NCBI GenBank assembly: GCA_945883505.1
Contig: CAMCXL010000009.1
Span: forward strand, 1-64,000
Direction: 5' to 3'
DNA from: Rhodoluna limnophila
GTDB taxonomy: Bacteria > Actinomycetota > Actinomycetes > Actinomycetales > Microbacteriaceae
Length of the DNA stretch: 64,000 bases
Below, one piece after another: positions 50,069 to 60,902 of this stretch. The position numbers and the translations under genes are program-made. The number at the start of each line of letters is the position of its first letter. Positions within the stretch are counted from its first letter, which is position 1. Under the pieces are notes generated by a model. It was not told the DNA's origin. It did not search any database and was given only the letters and a program-made list of their open reading frames with translations.

Positions 50069-51673
50069 ATGAGCACCCAGCTAGATGTAGTCATTGTTGG
50101 CGGTGGCCACAATGGCCTAACCGCCGCTGCCTATTTAGCCAAGGCGGGTCTTTCAGTTACGGTTCTTGAGCGGCTGTCAACCTTTGGCGGGGCAGCGGTA
50201 TCAACAAAAAGCTTTGCTGGGGTTGATGCCAAGCTATCGAGATATTCCTATCTGGTGTCTTTACTTCCAAAGCAAATCATTGAAGATCTTGGGTTAGATC
50301 TAAAGCTTGCCCCAAGGCGCTACTCCTCTTATACACCGCTACCTGGATCAGACAAGGGCCTGCTGGTTGACAATCACGACCGGGTAAACACCCAAAGCTC
50401 ATTTGATTCAATCGATGCACACAACGATGCCAAGGCTTGGGGTGAGTTTTACCAGAAGACCACAACACTAGCCAAAGCACTTTTCCCAACAGTGCTTGAG
50501 CCCCTGATGACCAGAACGGAAGCCAAAAAAAGAGTAGAGGTGCTTGCTGGCTCAGATCAGATCTGGGACGAGTTCATTGAGAAACCAGTTGGTCAAGTAA
50601 TCGAAGAAAGCTTCCAGTCTGATCTGGTTCGAGGGGTAGTTCTAACCGACGGCATGATTGGAACCTTCGGTTCCAATCTGGATTCAAACCTGGATGTCAA
50701 CAAGTGCTTTTTGTATCACGTGATTGGCAATGAAACCGGTGAATGGGCAATCCCTATTGGAGGCATGGGACAAGTGTCCGACGGACTTAGAAAAGCAGCC
50801 CTAGAAGCAGGAGCGACTCTTCTTTCTGATTGCGACGTAAGAGCAATTGCAAGCGATGGAACAGTTTCTTACACTTCTCACAGCCCAGAACATGCCGATG
50901 AGGTTTTAGATGCGCAGCACCTACGTGCCAAGTTTGTTCTTGCCAATGTTTCGCCCAGCGAACTTGAAAAGTTGACCGGTATCAAAGACGTTGTTCCGCA
51001 CGCCAAAAAAGCTGACGGTGCTCAGGTCAAGGTGAACCTATTGTTGAAAAGACTCCCGAAGCTCAAAGATCAGTCGCTGGATCCAGTTGCCGCCTTTGGT
51101 GGAACTTTCCACATCAACGAAACCTATAACCAGTTGCAAACTGCTTTTGAGCAGGCGTCCCGTGGTGAGATTCCAAACCCATTACCTTGCGAGATCTATT
51201 GCCATAGCTTGACTGACCCGAGCATTCTTTCAAAAGAACTTCAGAACCAAGGAGCTCAGACCTTGACGGTCTTCGCACTTCACACCCCGCACTCGCTGCT
51301 TGCAGGCAAAGATAACGACGAGATGCGTGAAGCTCTCACCCGGGCGGTGCTGGATTCTTTGAACTCAGTTCTCGCAGAGCCAATTGAAGATCTTCTGATG
51401 CTGGATGAAAACGGTAAGCCTTGCATCGAAGCAAAAACGACTCAGGATCTAGTTGAGGACCTTCGCCTCCCCGGAGGAAACATTTTCCACGGAGCACTGG
51501 AGTGGCCATTTGCTGAAGACGGTGACGACCTCAGCACAGCTGCCCAAAGATGGGGTGTTGCAACCAAACAAGAGAACTTGCTGGTTTGTGGTTCGGGAGC
51601 AAGAAGAGGCGGTGCCGTGAGCGGCATTGCTGGACACAATGCCGCCATGGCGGTGCTAGAGCTTCTTGGCTGA
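50069..51673 (+). CDS. FAD-dependent phytoene dehydrogenase-like oxidoreductase (CrtI/PYROXD2 type)
   Basis: DVVIVGGGHNGLTAAAYLAKAGLSVTVLERLSTFGGAA; LPGGNIFHG C-terminal motif. Confidence 0.9.
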   Translation: MSTQLDVVIVGGGHNGLTAAAYLAKAGLSVTVLERLSTFGGAAVSTKSFAGVDAKLSRYSYLVSLLPKQIIEDLGLDLKLAPRRYSSYTPLPGSDKGLLVDNHDRVNTQSSFDSIDAHNDAKAWGEFYQKTTTLAKALFPTVLEPLMTRTEAKKRVEVLAGSDQIWDEFIEKPVGQVIEESFQSDLVRGVVLTDGMIGTFGSNLDSNLDVNKCFLYHVIGNETGEWAIPIGGMGQVSDGLRKAALEAGATLLSDCDVRAIASDGTVSYTSHSPEHADEVLDAQHLRAKFVLANVSPSELEKLTGIKDVVPHAKKADGAQVKVNLLLKRLPKLKDQSLDPVAAFGGTFHINETYNQLQTAFEQASRGEIPNPLPCEIYCHSLTDPSILSKELQNQGAQTLTVFALHTPHSLLAGKDNDEMREALTRAVLDSLNSVLAEPIEDLLMLDENGKPCIEAKTTQDLVEDLRLPGGNIFHGALEWPFAEDGDDLSTAAQRWGVATKQENLLVCGSGARRGGAVSGIAGHNAAMAVLELLG

Positions 51674-51678
51674 GGGCT

Positions 51679-52824
51679 TTAGCTAACCGGGTTCAACCAG
51701 CTGGCTGAAAGGGTGACGCGGTTATTTTTCTTGGCAGTTGAAGAGCTGCCTTTTCCAGCCACGCTAGTTCTTTCAAAGGTTGCCTCAACACCTAGCGAGC
51801 GCAGGTACCGAACAACTGCGGTGTTCCGCTTTTTACCCAGTTTGGTTGGTGCTGCTTTATGCCTTCTAGATACCAGGCTGACCTGGATTTGGTTTCGGTC
51901 GTCAAGCACATCGGCTAGATCGCGCAAGATCAATTTCTGGCTGTTCCGAAGAACAGAGCTACCTGGTGCAAAGAACACCCTCGAGGAAGCCTTAGTGCTT
52001 TGGATTCTCCAGATTGCAAACAGTGACTGCTGGGAAACCAGGGGAACATAAGAAGTCGGGTTAGAGACAACCTTTCCGGTTGGGCTGGTGGACCAGCCCA
52101 TAAAGTCATACCCGGCTCGCCTTAGGGTCATCTCTGACAACACAGGAAGGTTTAGGCGTTCCCCTCCCGCAAAGTAAGTCAGGGAAGTAGGAATGGTTCC
52201 GGTGGCGGCACCGTTGGGGTTGAAAGAAACAGTCTTGATCCAAGCTGCGTAAAAAGTTCTATTGCCGGTGTCTGAGATGGTCGCCGAATAGGAGCTAAGC
52301 CTGGTAGTTGAAGCGGTAGTTGCAAGCCATCCCCCGAAAGCAAACCCGGCCTTTACAGCTGTACCCGAGGTTGGCAAGGTCAGGGTCTGACTAAATCGGT
52401 AGGTGTCCGAAACTTTTCCAGACGCCAGTGAACCGGAGTCAGCTCCATTCAAGTTGTAACTCAAAGTGGTGTTCCATACCGCATACAGGGTGACAGATGT
52501 GTCGGAAGTGGTGGCGGTAGTCACCGCCGTGACAGCAGGTCCCCCTGCTGTTAGAGACCAACCACCGAAGGTGTATCCGGGTTGGGTGGTTGTAGCAACC
52601 TGAGTCAAGGCGGTAGTTGTAAGGGTCAAAGAGTCAGCCGGTGTTCTAGTGGATGTTCCGTTGGCTGGAACTGATGTTGCCAAGACGTTGCCGTTGAAGA
52701 CAATTGTTGGGTTAGTTGCGGTTGTTGCAAGAGCCGGGACTCCCAAGCTAAATATGCCCGTTAGGGCAAGTGAAACAATTGCCGAAATAGCTATAGATTT
52801 TTTGCTTGGGTGCTTTGCCAACAT
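51679..52824 (-). CDS. secreted protein with three Listeria-Bacteroides (InlB B-type) repeats and an OmpA-like C-terminus
   Basis: Three units ending FGGW..LYAVW / FGGW..FYAAW / FMGW..LFAIW; C-terminal FFAPGSSVLRNSQKLILRDLADVL..RNTAVVRYLRSLGVEA. Confidence 0.8.
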   Translation of the reverse strand: MLAKHPSKKSIAISAIVSLALTGIFSLGVPALATTATNPTIVFNGNVLATSVPANGTSTRTPADSLTLTTTALTQVATTTQPGYTFGGWSLTAGGPAVTAVTTATTSDTSVTLYAVWNTTLSYNLNGADSGSLASGKVSDTYRFSQTLTLPTSGTAVKAGFAFGGWLATTASTTRLSSYSATISDTGNRTFYAAWIKTVSFNPNGAATGTIPTSLTYFAGGERLNLPVLSEMTLRRAGYDFMGWSTSPTGKVVSNPTSYVPLVSQQSLFAIWRIQSTKASSRVFFAPGSSVLRNSQKLILRDLADVLDDRNQIQVSLVSRRHKAAPTKLGKKRNTAVVRYLRSLGVEATFERTSVAGKGSSSTAKKNNRVTLSASWLNPVS

Positions 52825-52863
52825 GCGAATCTTGTCCTTTGGTAAGGGGGCGTTAATTGCAGT

Positions 52864-54609
52864 CTAACCAGTGATGATTAAAGGTCTGGAGAAATCGAGC
52901 AGCCTTTTGATAAATTCACCTGTTGTTTCAGAAGGCCCAAGTATCAAGTCGTAGGTAATCAAGCTGTGATCTGGAACAAACAGCGGATCAAGATCGGGTC
53001 TATAAAGCCCATGCTCTAGGCCATTTAGCCTAAGCAGCATGTGATTCAGTGGGTGATGCTTCAAATACCAAGCTTTGGAGGGCCCAAGCTTTGCAACAAC
53101 TGCTTCGCAGTCGGTGGCGTTAGCCACCGGCACCATCACAACATCGGGTGCCAGGGATTTGAACTCGTTTCGTTTCAAGAGCTTGCTAACAGCTAGAAGG
53201 CTTGTGACCTGGTTTAAAACCAGCACTAGTTTCTTATTCGGGCGGTCGCCCTGCTGAGCTTGGTTTGCTGGTTGTTGTCTCAGAACTGCCTCGACCGAAG
53301 GAACCACGGATTTACCGTTGAAAGGATCACTTAGGTGAACGTAGAACTCGTCAGATCTTTCAAGCTTCGCAAGCTGCTTCGCAGTTGACCAGCTACCTGT
53401 CAGCCGCAACAGCTCCCGGATGGCAAAGTTTGGATAGCGAAGTAATCCCAGTGTGCCACCGCGCGACTCAAATGAATATAGTCTCGGGAAATCTTGAGAA
53501 ACCAGTCTTTCCTCGCGAAGAGCTATAGCTTCAGCAACAGCACTGGCGAAGTGCTCGTCGGATTGGCTGGTTGGCTGCCTGAAGTAGTGGTCGTTTAGCT
53601 CTGCAGAAAGCTTTTTGTGCTCTGAGGTTTCATTGAACTGATCGGCTATTAACTTGTCAATGCCATCTAGATCTGAGCTAGTGATTGAGTAAAGCTTGTC
53701 AACCAAAGGAAAGTCTTCAACAACTGCCTTTTTCTCAACCGGCTTGGTCAAAAGTATTGGATTGCCGGTTGAGAGCCAGTCATAGGCAATAGCGGAGATG
53801 TCAGAGATCATCAGGTCGTGATACCCGAGGTGCCAACCGAAGGGACTTTCGTCGATGTAGTGAGCGGCAGAGCTATCTGACTTATCTGCCTGCCTGATGA
53901 TCTTCTTGATTGCCTCGTTCGCACTTTTCACTTCTCCGTCACGAGAGCCCGATAACGGGTGAGGTCGGTAAGTCACCTGATACTCACCCGAATCAACTAG
54001 GGCCTGCACAAGCTTTGCTCCGTGGCTAACAATCGAGGTATAACGGGTTGCCTTCGTGACACCCTCCCAGGTTGGAGCATAAAGAATTTTCTTTTTGCTA
54101 CTTTTGACAAAGTTTTCAGGCAGTAGATACTTATCGAGCGACTGCGGCCTACCAATCTGAACGATGCGCTTTGATGTGTCGTAGTGAGCAACCTTGGAAG
54201 AGATGCGATCGATGGCGGCTTGGCCGGCTGCGAAGTAGAGGTCGTACCTCTTGATTGTGTTTTGCGACATGTAAGCCTTGTCAGACTCACCGTGGCTGAC
54301 AAAGACATGAACTGCTTCTGAGTATCTCAGCGCATAGAAGTTTCTAACGTTTTGGTTTGGATATAAAAGCACTTTGGGAGAAAGCTCATAGAGCTTGGCC
54401 GTTAGCTCATCCTGGCCTTCGAAGTAAACACCCTCGACTGAGCTCCCCTCAAGTTCTTTGGCAACATCCGGTGAGGTGAAGAAAACCTTGACAGAGAATT
54501 TAGCCTGCAGCCGCTCAAGCGGCTGCAGCCACTGCCTTAGCTGGTAGAGACTCTGGTCCTCGTAGTCAACAAAGACAAAGCCAACATCGAGCGATTGCTC
54601 TCGAATCAC
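52864..54609 (-). CDS. CDP-glycerol glycerophosphotransferase-like protein
   Basis: KKILYAPTWEGVTKATRYTS, YRPHPLSGSRDG, DLMISDISAIAYDWLSTGNPILL. Confidence 0.75.
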   Translation of the reverse strand: MIREQSLDVGFVFVDYEDQSLYQLRQWLQPLERLQAKFSVKVFFTSPDVAKELEGSSVEGVYFEGQDELTAKLYELSPKVLLYPNQNVRNFYALRYSEAVHVFVSHGESDKAYMSQNTIKRYDLYFAAGQAAIDRISSKVAHYDTSKRIVQIGRPQSLDKYLLPENFVKSSKKKILYAPTWEGVTKATRYTSIVSHGAKLVQALVDSGEYQVTYRPHPLSGSRDGEVKSANEAIKKIIRQADKSDSSAAHYIDESPFGWHLGYHDLMISDISAIAYDWLSTGNPILLTKPVEKKAVVEDFPLVDKLYSITSSDLDGIDKLIADQFNETSEHKKLSAELNDHYFRQPTSQSDEHFASAVAEAIALREERLVSQDFPRLYSFESRGGTLGLLRYPNFAIRELLRLTGSWSTAKQLAKLERSDEFYVHLSDPFNGKSVVPSVEAVLRQQPANQAQQGDRPNKKLVLVLNQVTSLLAVSKLLKRNEFKSLAPDVVMVPVANATDCEAVVAKLGPSKAWYLKHHPLNHMLLRLNGLEHGLYRPDLDPLFVPDHSLITYDLILGPSETTGEFIKRLLDFSRPLIITG

Positions 54610-55736
54610 TAGATTGCTCTCTGTTTCTTCACAACCAAGCGCTTGAAATCGCGCTTCAGGTTCTTTGAGGCACGCTTGAGCACGAGCTTCAAAAGAGAGG
54701 TGGTTTTGAAAGAATCAAGAACAGTTTCTCGAGTTCTGGCCAAGATGGGTTCAACAAGTGCGTCGATCGCAATACTTTCTGGAATCATGTTCTGGCCATA
54801 GGAAGTCTTTGCCAGAGAATCAACATCCCCTATCACGGTGACGCCCAGAGCCTTTATCCCTTCAGTCACCTCAAGAACCCTCTGGTCGATTCGCTCCTTG
54901 AACTTCTCGGGGTTAGCTAACCTTCCAGGGGAGTTTTCGGAAGGTACGCTCTGAGTCCAGGTCTTCACGATTGTGCTCCTGATACTCGCCACGTACTCAT
55001 CCCACCCGAGGTTCCGATCAAATTTCTCGTTGATTCGCCTAAGAAGTTCCATCTCCGCAACATCCATTGAGCGATTCACAATGTCCTTTTTGGATTCTCT
55101 GAAACTGTCTGTACTTGCCCCAATCAACTCAAAGAAACTGTCGGTCAAAAACTCTGGCCTCGACTCATCAGAAACAATCACAGAGATGTTGGCTACGCCA
55201 ACAATCTCTGCCCACTTAGCAATCTCCAGATGATGAGAATGCCTCTTCCAGAACCTCGTTCTAACCCGGCTCTCCTTCTCGGAATCTAATACTCTGACCA
55301 ACCACTTGTCGTAGGTCAGCTTGGAGCCGTTCTTGACCTCCTGCTGATATGCAGAGGGCAAGATCTTGGCCACCGGCCTAACTGTAAAGATCACCCGAAG
55401 CTCTTTGTCCCCAATCGAAGAAGATAGCTTCTTGATGTGTTCAGGACTTAGCTCCGAGAGGAACTCTGAGCTAACGATGAGGTTTTGCTTCGAGGAGCGA
55501 ATCAGCTTGAACATTCTTCTGGCAGGACCGGGTCCTGCCTGAGAGCCGCCAAACTGCTTCCAGCCCCAGCCCCTTTGCCCAACAGACCAGGCGAACTCGT
55601 GCTGAGCACGGAACTTTCTGGTCTTTGGGTAGATAATCCCTTGCGACTCAAGCTCCTTGCGGTTGCGGTTTAGGGCATCCTGCAGCGAGGTGGTTCCGGT
55701 TTTATGGAACCCAACGTGCAGGAAAAGCTTTGCCAA
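54609..55736 (-). CDS. sulfotransferase-like protein
   Basis: LFLHVGFHKTGTTSLQDALNRNR 5'-PSB-like loop, VIFTVRPVAKILPSAYQQEVK. Confidence 0.75.
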   Translation of the reverse strand: MAKLFLHVGFHKTGTTSLQDALNRNRKELESQGIIYPKTRKFRAQHEFAWSVGQRGWGWKQFGGSQAGPGPARRMFKLIRSSKQNLIVSSEFLSELSPEHIKKLSSSIGDKELRVIFTVRPVAKILPSAYQQEVKNGSKLTYDKWLVRVLDSEKESRVRTRFWKRHSHHLEIAKWAEIVGVANISVIVSDESRPEFLTDSFFELIGASTDSFRESKKDIVNRSMDVAEMELLRRINEKFDRNLGWDEYVASIRSTIVKTWTQSVPSENSPGRLANPEKFKERIDQRVLEVTEGIKALGVTVIGDVDSLAKTSYGQNMIPESIAIDALVEPILARTRETVLDSFKTTSLLKLVLKRASKNLKRDFKRLVVKKQRAI

Positions 55737-55871
55737 GGTAAATGCCTAACTTGTCTTGAAGGTCTTTGATCTCAAGTTTACCGACTGCGCTCTCTTGGCC
55801 TTGGGCAAACCAGCTCGATAGTCGAGATTGCTTTAGATTGAGCGCTAGCGGAAGGTTTTCTAGCCGACTCT

Positions 55872-56783
55872 CTAATGACTCATGAACCACTGATAGGTGG
55901 CCCTGATTCCTTCTTCTAGACCGATAGTTGGCTTCCACCCCAAGGATTTGATTCTAGAAACATCGAGCAGTTTCCTCGGCGTTCCATCCGGCTTTGAAGA
56001 ATCCCACTCAATAACTCCTTCAAATCCAACTATCGCCTTGATCAATTCGGCTAGTTCCTTGATCGAGATGTCTTCGCCCACCCCAACATTGATTGCGATG
56101 TCATCGTCATAGTTTTCAATCAGGAACAAACTGGCTCTTCCAAGGTCATCAGAGTGCAGAAATTCCCTTTTTGGTGATCCAGAACCCCAGAGGGTTAAAG
56201 AAGAATCTCCCCGGGTTCTGGCATCGTGGAACTTACGAATGAGAGCGGGAAGAACATGAGAGTTCTCCAAATCGAAGTCGTCCTCCGGACCATACATGTT
56301 GGTTGGCATAGCCGAAATCCACTTGTGACCATACTGTTTGCGATAGGCCTGAACTAGTTTCAAGCCGGATATTTTTGCGATCGCGTAAGCCTCATTGGTT
56401 GGCTCGAGGGCACCGGTAAGTAAGTACTCCTCTTTTATGGGCTGCTCGGCCATCTTTGGATAGACACACGACGAACCTAGAAAGAGGAGCCGCTCAATTC
56501 CAGCTGCGTGAGCCCCATCCATGAGGTTGGACTCAATTTGGAGGTTCTGCGTCAAGAATTCAACGGGGTAGGCGTTATTGGCGTGAATTCCTCCAACTTT
56601 TGCCGCAGCAATTACAACTGAATCTGGCTTTTCCTTAGATAGGAAATCCAAAACGGCCTTTCTATTAAGAAGATCCAGCTCCGCCCTCGTCTTGCCAATC
56701 CAAGTATGTTTACCCTCTGCTTCTATTGCCCTGACAATGGCGGAGCCGACTAGACCTCTGTGTCCTGCGACGTAGATTTTCAT
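55872..56783 (-). CDS. fcl: GDP-L-fucose synthase
   Basis: [71 protein letters not shown]. Confidence 0.96.
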   Translation of the reverse strand: MKIYVAGHRGLVGSAIVRAIEAEGKHTWIGKTRAELDLLNRKAVLDFLSKEKPDSVVIAAAKVGGIHANNAYPVEFLTQNLQIESNLMDGAHAAGIERLLFLGSSCVYPKMAEQPIKEEYLLTGALEPTNEAYAIAKISGLKLVQAYRKQYGHKWISAMPTNMYGPEDDFDLENSHVLPALIRKFHDARTRGDSSLTLWGSGSPKREFLHSDDLGRASLFLIENYDDDIAINVGVGEDISIKELAELIKAIVGFEGVIEWDSSKPDGTPRKLLDVSRIKSLGWKPTIGLEEGIRATYQWFMSH

Positions 56784-57568
56784 TTTGTTCGGGCTTTCGA
56801 TTGGGCATTTGCTTTTGCAGTTATGCGCTTTCCAGCTATAAGGGTAGCTTGCTGAACTGGGTATTCCCATAGGAATGAAATTGACCGCAGCCAAGTGGGT
56901 AGATGCGAGACTCGAACCTTACTTGCCTCCGCCACTGATTTTTTGCGGTGTTCAACGGAAAGCGATTCTGGATGCCAGCGAAACTGGGCCAGGGTTTTGT
57001 TGACGTACTTGACCTTCCCGGCTTTTGAAAGTCGTATGAACAAGTCGAAATCAAACGCCCAACCCAAGTCCGTTCTTAGGCCACCTGCGGCTTCAAAGGA
57101 GGTCCTTCGAAATAGCGCCCCCGGCTGAGGAATAAGGTCGGGACCAAACCGCAATAGCGGCACTGACCACTGACCTGATTTGTTGGTCCATAGCACGTGT
57201 CCGTCCCCGTCGACGTAATCGCAGGCGCCAAACACCATGACCTCATTAGGGTTTGAGTCAAGATGCTGTTCCGTGATTTCTAGGGATCCTTCGGTAAGCA
57301 AATCATCATCGCCTAGCCAGTTGACGTATTCAACAGTGCTTGGAAGGGATTTGATTCCTTTGTTTATAGCCCCCGCAAGGCCGGTCCCTTCATCCGTTTC
57401 CATGGAATCGATAAGCCCTTTATGCAGCAGGGCTTGTGAGTTGAATGAGGTCGGGACAACCAAGATTATGTGAGCGTTACCAGCAGCCCGGATTGAACTG
57501 AGGCAATTTTCTATGTAGTCAGGTCGTTGCCCAAGGGTTGGGACAACTATTCCAACCCGTGGGTTCAA
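56780..57568 (-). CDS. family-2 glycosyltransferase
   Basis: [40 protein letters not shown]; 4-bp overlaps with both neighbours. Confidence 0.88.
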   Translation of the reverse strand: MNPRVGIVVPTLGQRPDYIENCLSSIRAAGNAHIILVVPTSFNSQALLHKGLIDSMETDEGTGLAGAINKGIKSLPSTVEYVNWLGDDDLLTEGSLEITEQHLDSNPNEVMVFGACDYVDGDGHVLWTNKSGQWSVPLLRFGPDLIPQPGALFRRTSFEAAGGLRTDLGWAFDFDLFIRLSKAGKVKYVNKTLAQFRWHPESLSVEHRKKSVAEASKVRVSHLPTWLRSISFLWEYPVQQATLIAGKRITAKANAQSKARTK

Positions 57569-58590
57569 CTAACTGCCTCGGCCCAAACTGTGCCAACCGG
57601 TTTATCCGGAACAAATCCATTGATTGTTGCGATGTCGTGTTCAACCATTATTGCGGCGAGTTGCTCAGGCCCAACGCTTGCCTTCCAGCCCAGTTCTCCT
57701 TCGGCTTTGGAGGCATCAGCTACGAGACTGTCGACCTCGGTTGGGCGGAGATATTTCTCGTCAAATCGCACGAACTTCTCCCAATCCAAATCCACATGCT
57801 CGAAAGCTAGACGAACAAAGTCTTTGACGCTGAAGTCGGTGCCGGTGCCAATCACATAATCATCAGGTTTGTCTACCTGAAGAATTTTCCACATGCCTAC
57901 CACATACTCAGGAGCATATCCCCAGTCTCTCCTGGCATCAAGATTTCCGAGGAATAGCTCTTTCTGCTGGCCCTTGGCTATACGAGCAACTGCTCTAGTG
58001 ATTTTGCGAGTCACAAATGTCTCACCACGGCGCGGGCTTTCGTGATTAAAGAGAATCCCGTTGGTTGTAAATAGGCCGTAGGCCTCGCGGTAGTTCTTGG
58101 TGATCCAGTAAGAGTAAACCTTTGCCACACCATAAGGAGAGCGCGGGTAAAATTCAGTTGATTCATTTTGTGGAGGGTTGGCAGCGCCGAACATTTCCGA
58201 AGAAGATGCCTGATAGAACTTGGCTTCCGGTACAGATTGGCGAATTGCCTCAAGGAGGCGAATAGTTCCCAGGCCAGTGGTGTCGCCTGTGTATTCAGGT
58301 TCATCAAAGGAGACGCGGACATGGCTTTGGGCGGCTAAATTGTAAATTTCATCTGGCCTAATTTGAGAAAGTAAAGTCGCCAGGCGCGACCCATCCGTTA
58401 GGTCGGCGTAGTGCAGAAAAAGCCTAGCTCTCGGGTCGTGAGGATCAAGGTAAAGATGGTCGATTCTCTGAGTGTTGAATGTAGATGAGCGTCTAATAAG
58501 ACCGTGAACAACATATCCCTTGGATAGCAGAAGCTCGGTTAGATAAGAGCCGTCTTGACCCGTAATTCCTGTTACTAAGGCGGTGGGCAT
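57565..58590 (-). CDS. gmd: GDP-mannose 4,6-dehydratase
   Basis: [44 protein letters not shown]. Confidence 0.97.
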   Translation of the reverse strand: MPTALVTGITGQDGSYLTELLLSKGYVVHGLIRRSSTFNTQRIDHLYLDPHDPRARLFLHYADLTDGSRLATLLSQIRPDEIYNLAAQSHVRVSFDEPEYTGDTTGLGTIRLLEAIRQSVPEAKFYQASSSEMFGAANPPQNESTEFYPRSPYGVAKVYSYWITKNYREAYGLFTTNGILFNHESPRRGETFVTRKITRAVARIAKGQQKELFLGNLDARRDWGYAPEYVVGMWKILQVDKPDDYVIGTGTDFSVKDFVRLAFEHVDLDWEKFVRFDEKYLRPTEVDSLVADASKAEGELGWKASVGPEQLAAIMVEHDIATINGFVPDKPVGTVWAEAVS

Positions 58591-58677
58591 GATTTTCGTG
58601 TCCTAATTTTCGTGGAGCCAAACCCTGAAACTGTTTCTTATCTGATTCTACTTGGAGTGCCGCTGTAATCTAATGAT

Positions 58678-59865
58678 GTGAAGGTAGACCACATTACGTT
58701 TTCTCAATCCGGTGGAGCTGGGTTGGTAGCCAGCACCCTGGTGACACACCAACGAGGCCTTGGCGTAGAAGCCCGATTGAACACAATTATCGAATCAGAC
58801 TTATTCCGCGACCCCCTTAGCCACCCTGTAATCACAGGTGCGGCGATTGTAGATAGGTACGGGGTGGCTAATTCATCTACCAACACGCTGTTCAGCCTCT
58901 ATCGCAACAAAATCGGTGCGATAAAAACGAGGAATCTGGGTGAGGACTCGATACTCCATTTTCACTGGATAAACGGTGTAATAACCTTTGAGGATCTGAT
59001 CTTGGCCTTGGAATCTGGTCGTCGGGTGATTTGGACGCTGCACGACATGTCCCCATTCACGGGAGGTTGCCACCATGCGCATAGCTGCCAAAAATTTGAA
59101 ACGGACTGCTCAAATTGCCCTCAGGTCCGTGCGTTATTCAAAAAGAGTATTGAGATTGGAAAGAAAAAAGAGCTCTTTCCCCGGGTGTACCCAAACTTAA
59201 CTTTGGTAACACCTACCCTCTGGATGGAAAAAGGAGTAAAAGCTAGCAGTAGATTCAGTGACTTCGACGTGGTCACTATTCCAAACCCCATTTCTGAAGA
59301 ATTCTTGCTAGATAACAATAAGAAATCAGCAAGAGACAAACTGGGAATTCAATCCGATTCAGTGGTCTTCCTTGCAGTTGCGAATAACCTAAACGACCCT
59401 GCGAAAAATATTCAAGGAACCGTCGAGGCCTTCAAAATGCTACAAGTTTCAAGTCAAAACAACCACACTTTGCTGCTAGTGGGGGCTAACGGCGAAAGGT
59501 TCTCCAACCCAGAACTCAATATTCGCTGGCTGGGCAAAATGGGACCATCTTCCTTAGCGGAAGTGGGGGCTGCTTCCGACTGGGTTCTGTCAAAGTCAAT
59601 GGCCGAATCAGCTGGCATGACTATTGCAGAGTGTGGGGCTCTGGGTGTCCCGGCAATTGTTTTGGATTCCGGGGGGATCTCGGAGATGCTTCTGCCCTCG
59701 GAATCAGGCTTAATTGCGAGAAGCGACGAGGAGTTTGTGAAACAGATTTTATTAGCAGGTTCAAAAATGGTAGACCAGGAAACTATGGGGAAGCACGCAA
59801 GGATTTTTGCAAGAAGCCGGTTCAGTCCTAGGTACATAGCTGAGAACTACATAAAACTTTACTGA
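58678..59865 (+). CDS. GT4-type glycosyltransferase
   Basis: LHFHWINGVITFEDL, TLHDMSPFTGGCHHAHSCQKF, SKSMAESAGMTIAECGALGVPAIVLDSGGISEML; GTG start. Confidence 0.88.
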   Translation: MKVDHITFSQSGGAGLVASTLVTHQRGLGVEARLNTIIESDLFRDPLSHPVITGAAIVDRYGVANSSTNTLFSLYRNKIGAIKTRNLGEDSILHFHWINGVITFEDLILALESGRRVIWTLHDMSPFTGGCHHAHSCQKFETDCSNCPQVRALFKKSIEIGKKKELFPRVYPNLTLVTPTLWMEKGVKASSRFSDFDVVTIPNPISEEFLLDNNKKSARDKLGIQSDSVVFLAVANNLNDPAKNIQGTVEAFKMLQVSSQNNHTLLLVGANGERFSNPELNIRWLGKMGPSSLAEVGAASDWVLSKSMAESAGMTIAECGALGVPAIVLDSGGISEMLLPSESGLIARSDEEFVKQILLAGSKMVDQETMGKHARIFARSRFSPRYIAENYIKLY

Positions 59866-59932
59866 ATGGTCTGGGTGGGATTATGAAACCAGTTACTCAG
59901 GACTTGAGATTCTTAAGTGCCAATTCCTGAAA

Positions 59933-60847
59933 TTAGTCGTTCCAATAACTCTTTGCAGGAACCCAGTCATCAGGGAATAGATCCGCTGGGTCAGCTAGCC
60001 CTCGAAACCACTTCTCCGGGCGAACAACTTTTTCGGCCCGAGCACTCAAGAATGCAGACCACCAAGAGAAGGAGGAGTTTCCTATAACTAGAAATTCTGC
60101 CTCAGTCATTGCCAGCAAGGACTCTCCGGGGAGAGCACTGGAAGGAGGTCTAACTACTTTAAGGTTTTCTTTTTTTATTAGTTGCGAAAACTCTGCTTCC
60201 ACAGTCTCTGGATCGTCTGTATAGATCCAGCCATTAACCCACCGTGCTCCCAAATTCCTAAGGTCTTCTATCGCTCGAGAATAGTACTCTGCAGAAAGAA
60301 GCCCGATTGACTCATCATGTTTTATATAGTCCCCCCTTCTGACGTGAAGAACTAGTGTTTTGCCTAAACCTTGCTGGCCTAATTGCCACCGATACCAGTC
60401 ACTCGGATTTGCTAGGGACGGCCTTGGAAAGACTCCTTGGTCCATAAGTGACTTTGAGTAGCGCCACGTTTGAAAGAACCCCCAAATGGATAAATTTGTA
60501 TTTGACGTTCTTGGGTTAAGCATCGGATCAAATCCGACGACCTCCGAGACAAACCAGTTATGGTTCGGTATGAGAAATTGGAATTTGCTGCCTAGGCGCG
60601 AGAGCGTTTTTTCCCAATTCCTCCTAAAAATTGCCAAGGATAGCAGCACCTTATTATCCGAGGTTGCTTCAATAAACTTTCCGGGTAATCCGAGCCCTGA
60701 GATACTTGCGGAATGTCCCGTTCGGCCAAACAGACTAAAGGTTGAATCAATCAAGAGTTGTTCCGAATCGCCATTCACTAAATAGAGTCCGGCGTAATAC
60801 TGAAATAGTTGGTTGCCCAAACCACCGACGAGATTTACCCGCGCCAC
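59933..60847 (-). CDS. GT11-family alpha-1,2-fucosyltransferase-like
   Basis: LVGGLGNQLFQYYAGLYL, VLHVRRGDYIKH, LVIGNSSFSWWSAFLS. Confidence 0.92.
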   Translation of the reverse strand: MARVNLVGGLGNQLFQYYAGLYLVNGDSEQLLIDSTFSLFGRTGHSASISGLGLPGKFIEATSDNKVLLSLAIFRRNWEKTLSRLGSKFQFLIPNHNWFVSEVVGFDPMLNPRTSNTNLSIWGFFQTWRYSKSLMDQGVFPRPSLANPSDWYRWQLGQQGLGKTLVLHVRRGDYIKHDESIGLLSAEYYSRAIEDLRNLGARWVNGWIYTDDPETVEAEFSQLIKKENLKVVRPPSSALPGESLLAMTEAEFLVIGNSSFSWWSAFLSARAEKVVRPEKWFRGLADPADLFPDDWVPAKSYWND

Positions 60848-60902
60848 TTAGAAAGACCGGGCTCTTTTGAGGTTGCAGTTTAGGTCGTCATTAATGAATA
60901 AA

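Noticed and set aside
50069-51673. CrtI-like protein as a retinal/carotenoid partner of the heliorhodopsin
   Set aside because: Over 36 kb away, no crtB/crtY/blh nearby, and the sequence looks more like PYROXD2-type oxidoreductases than phytoene desaturase.
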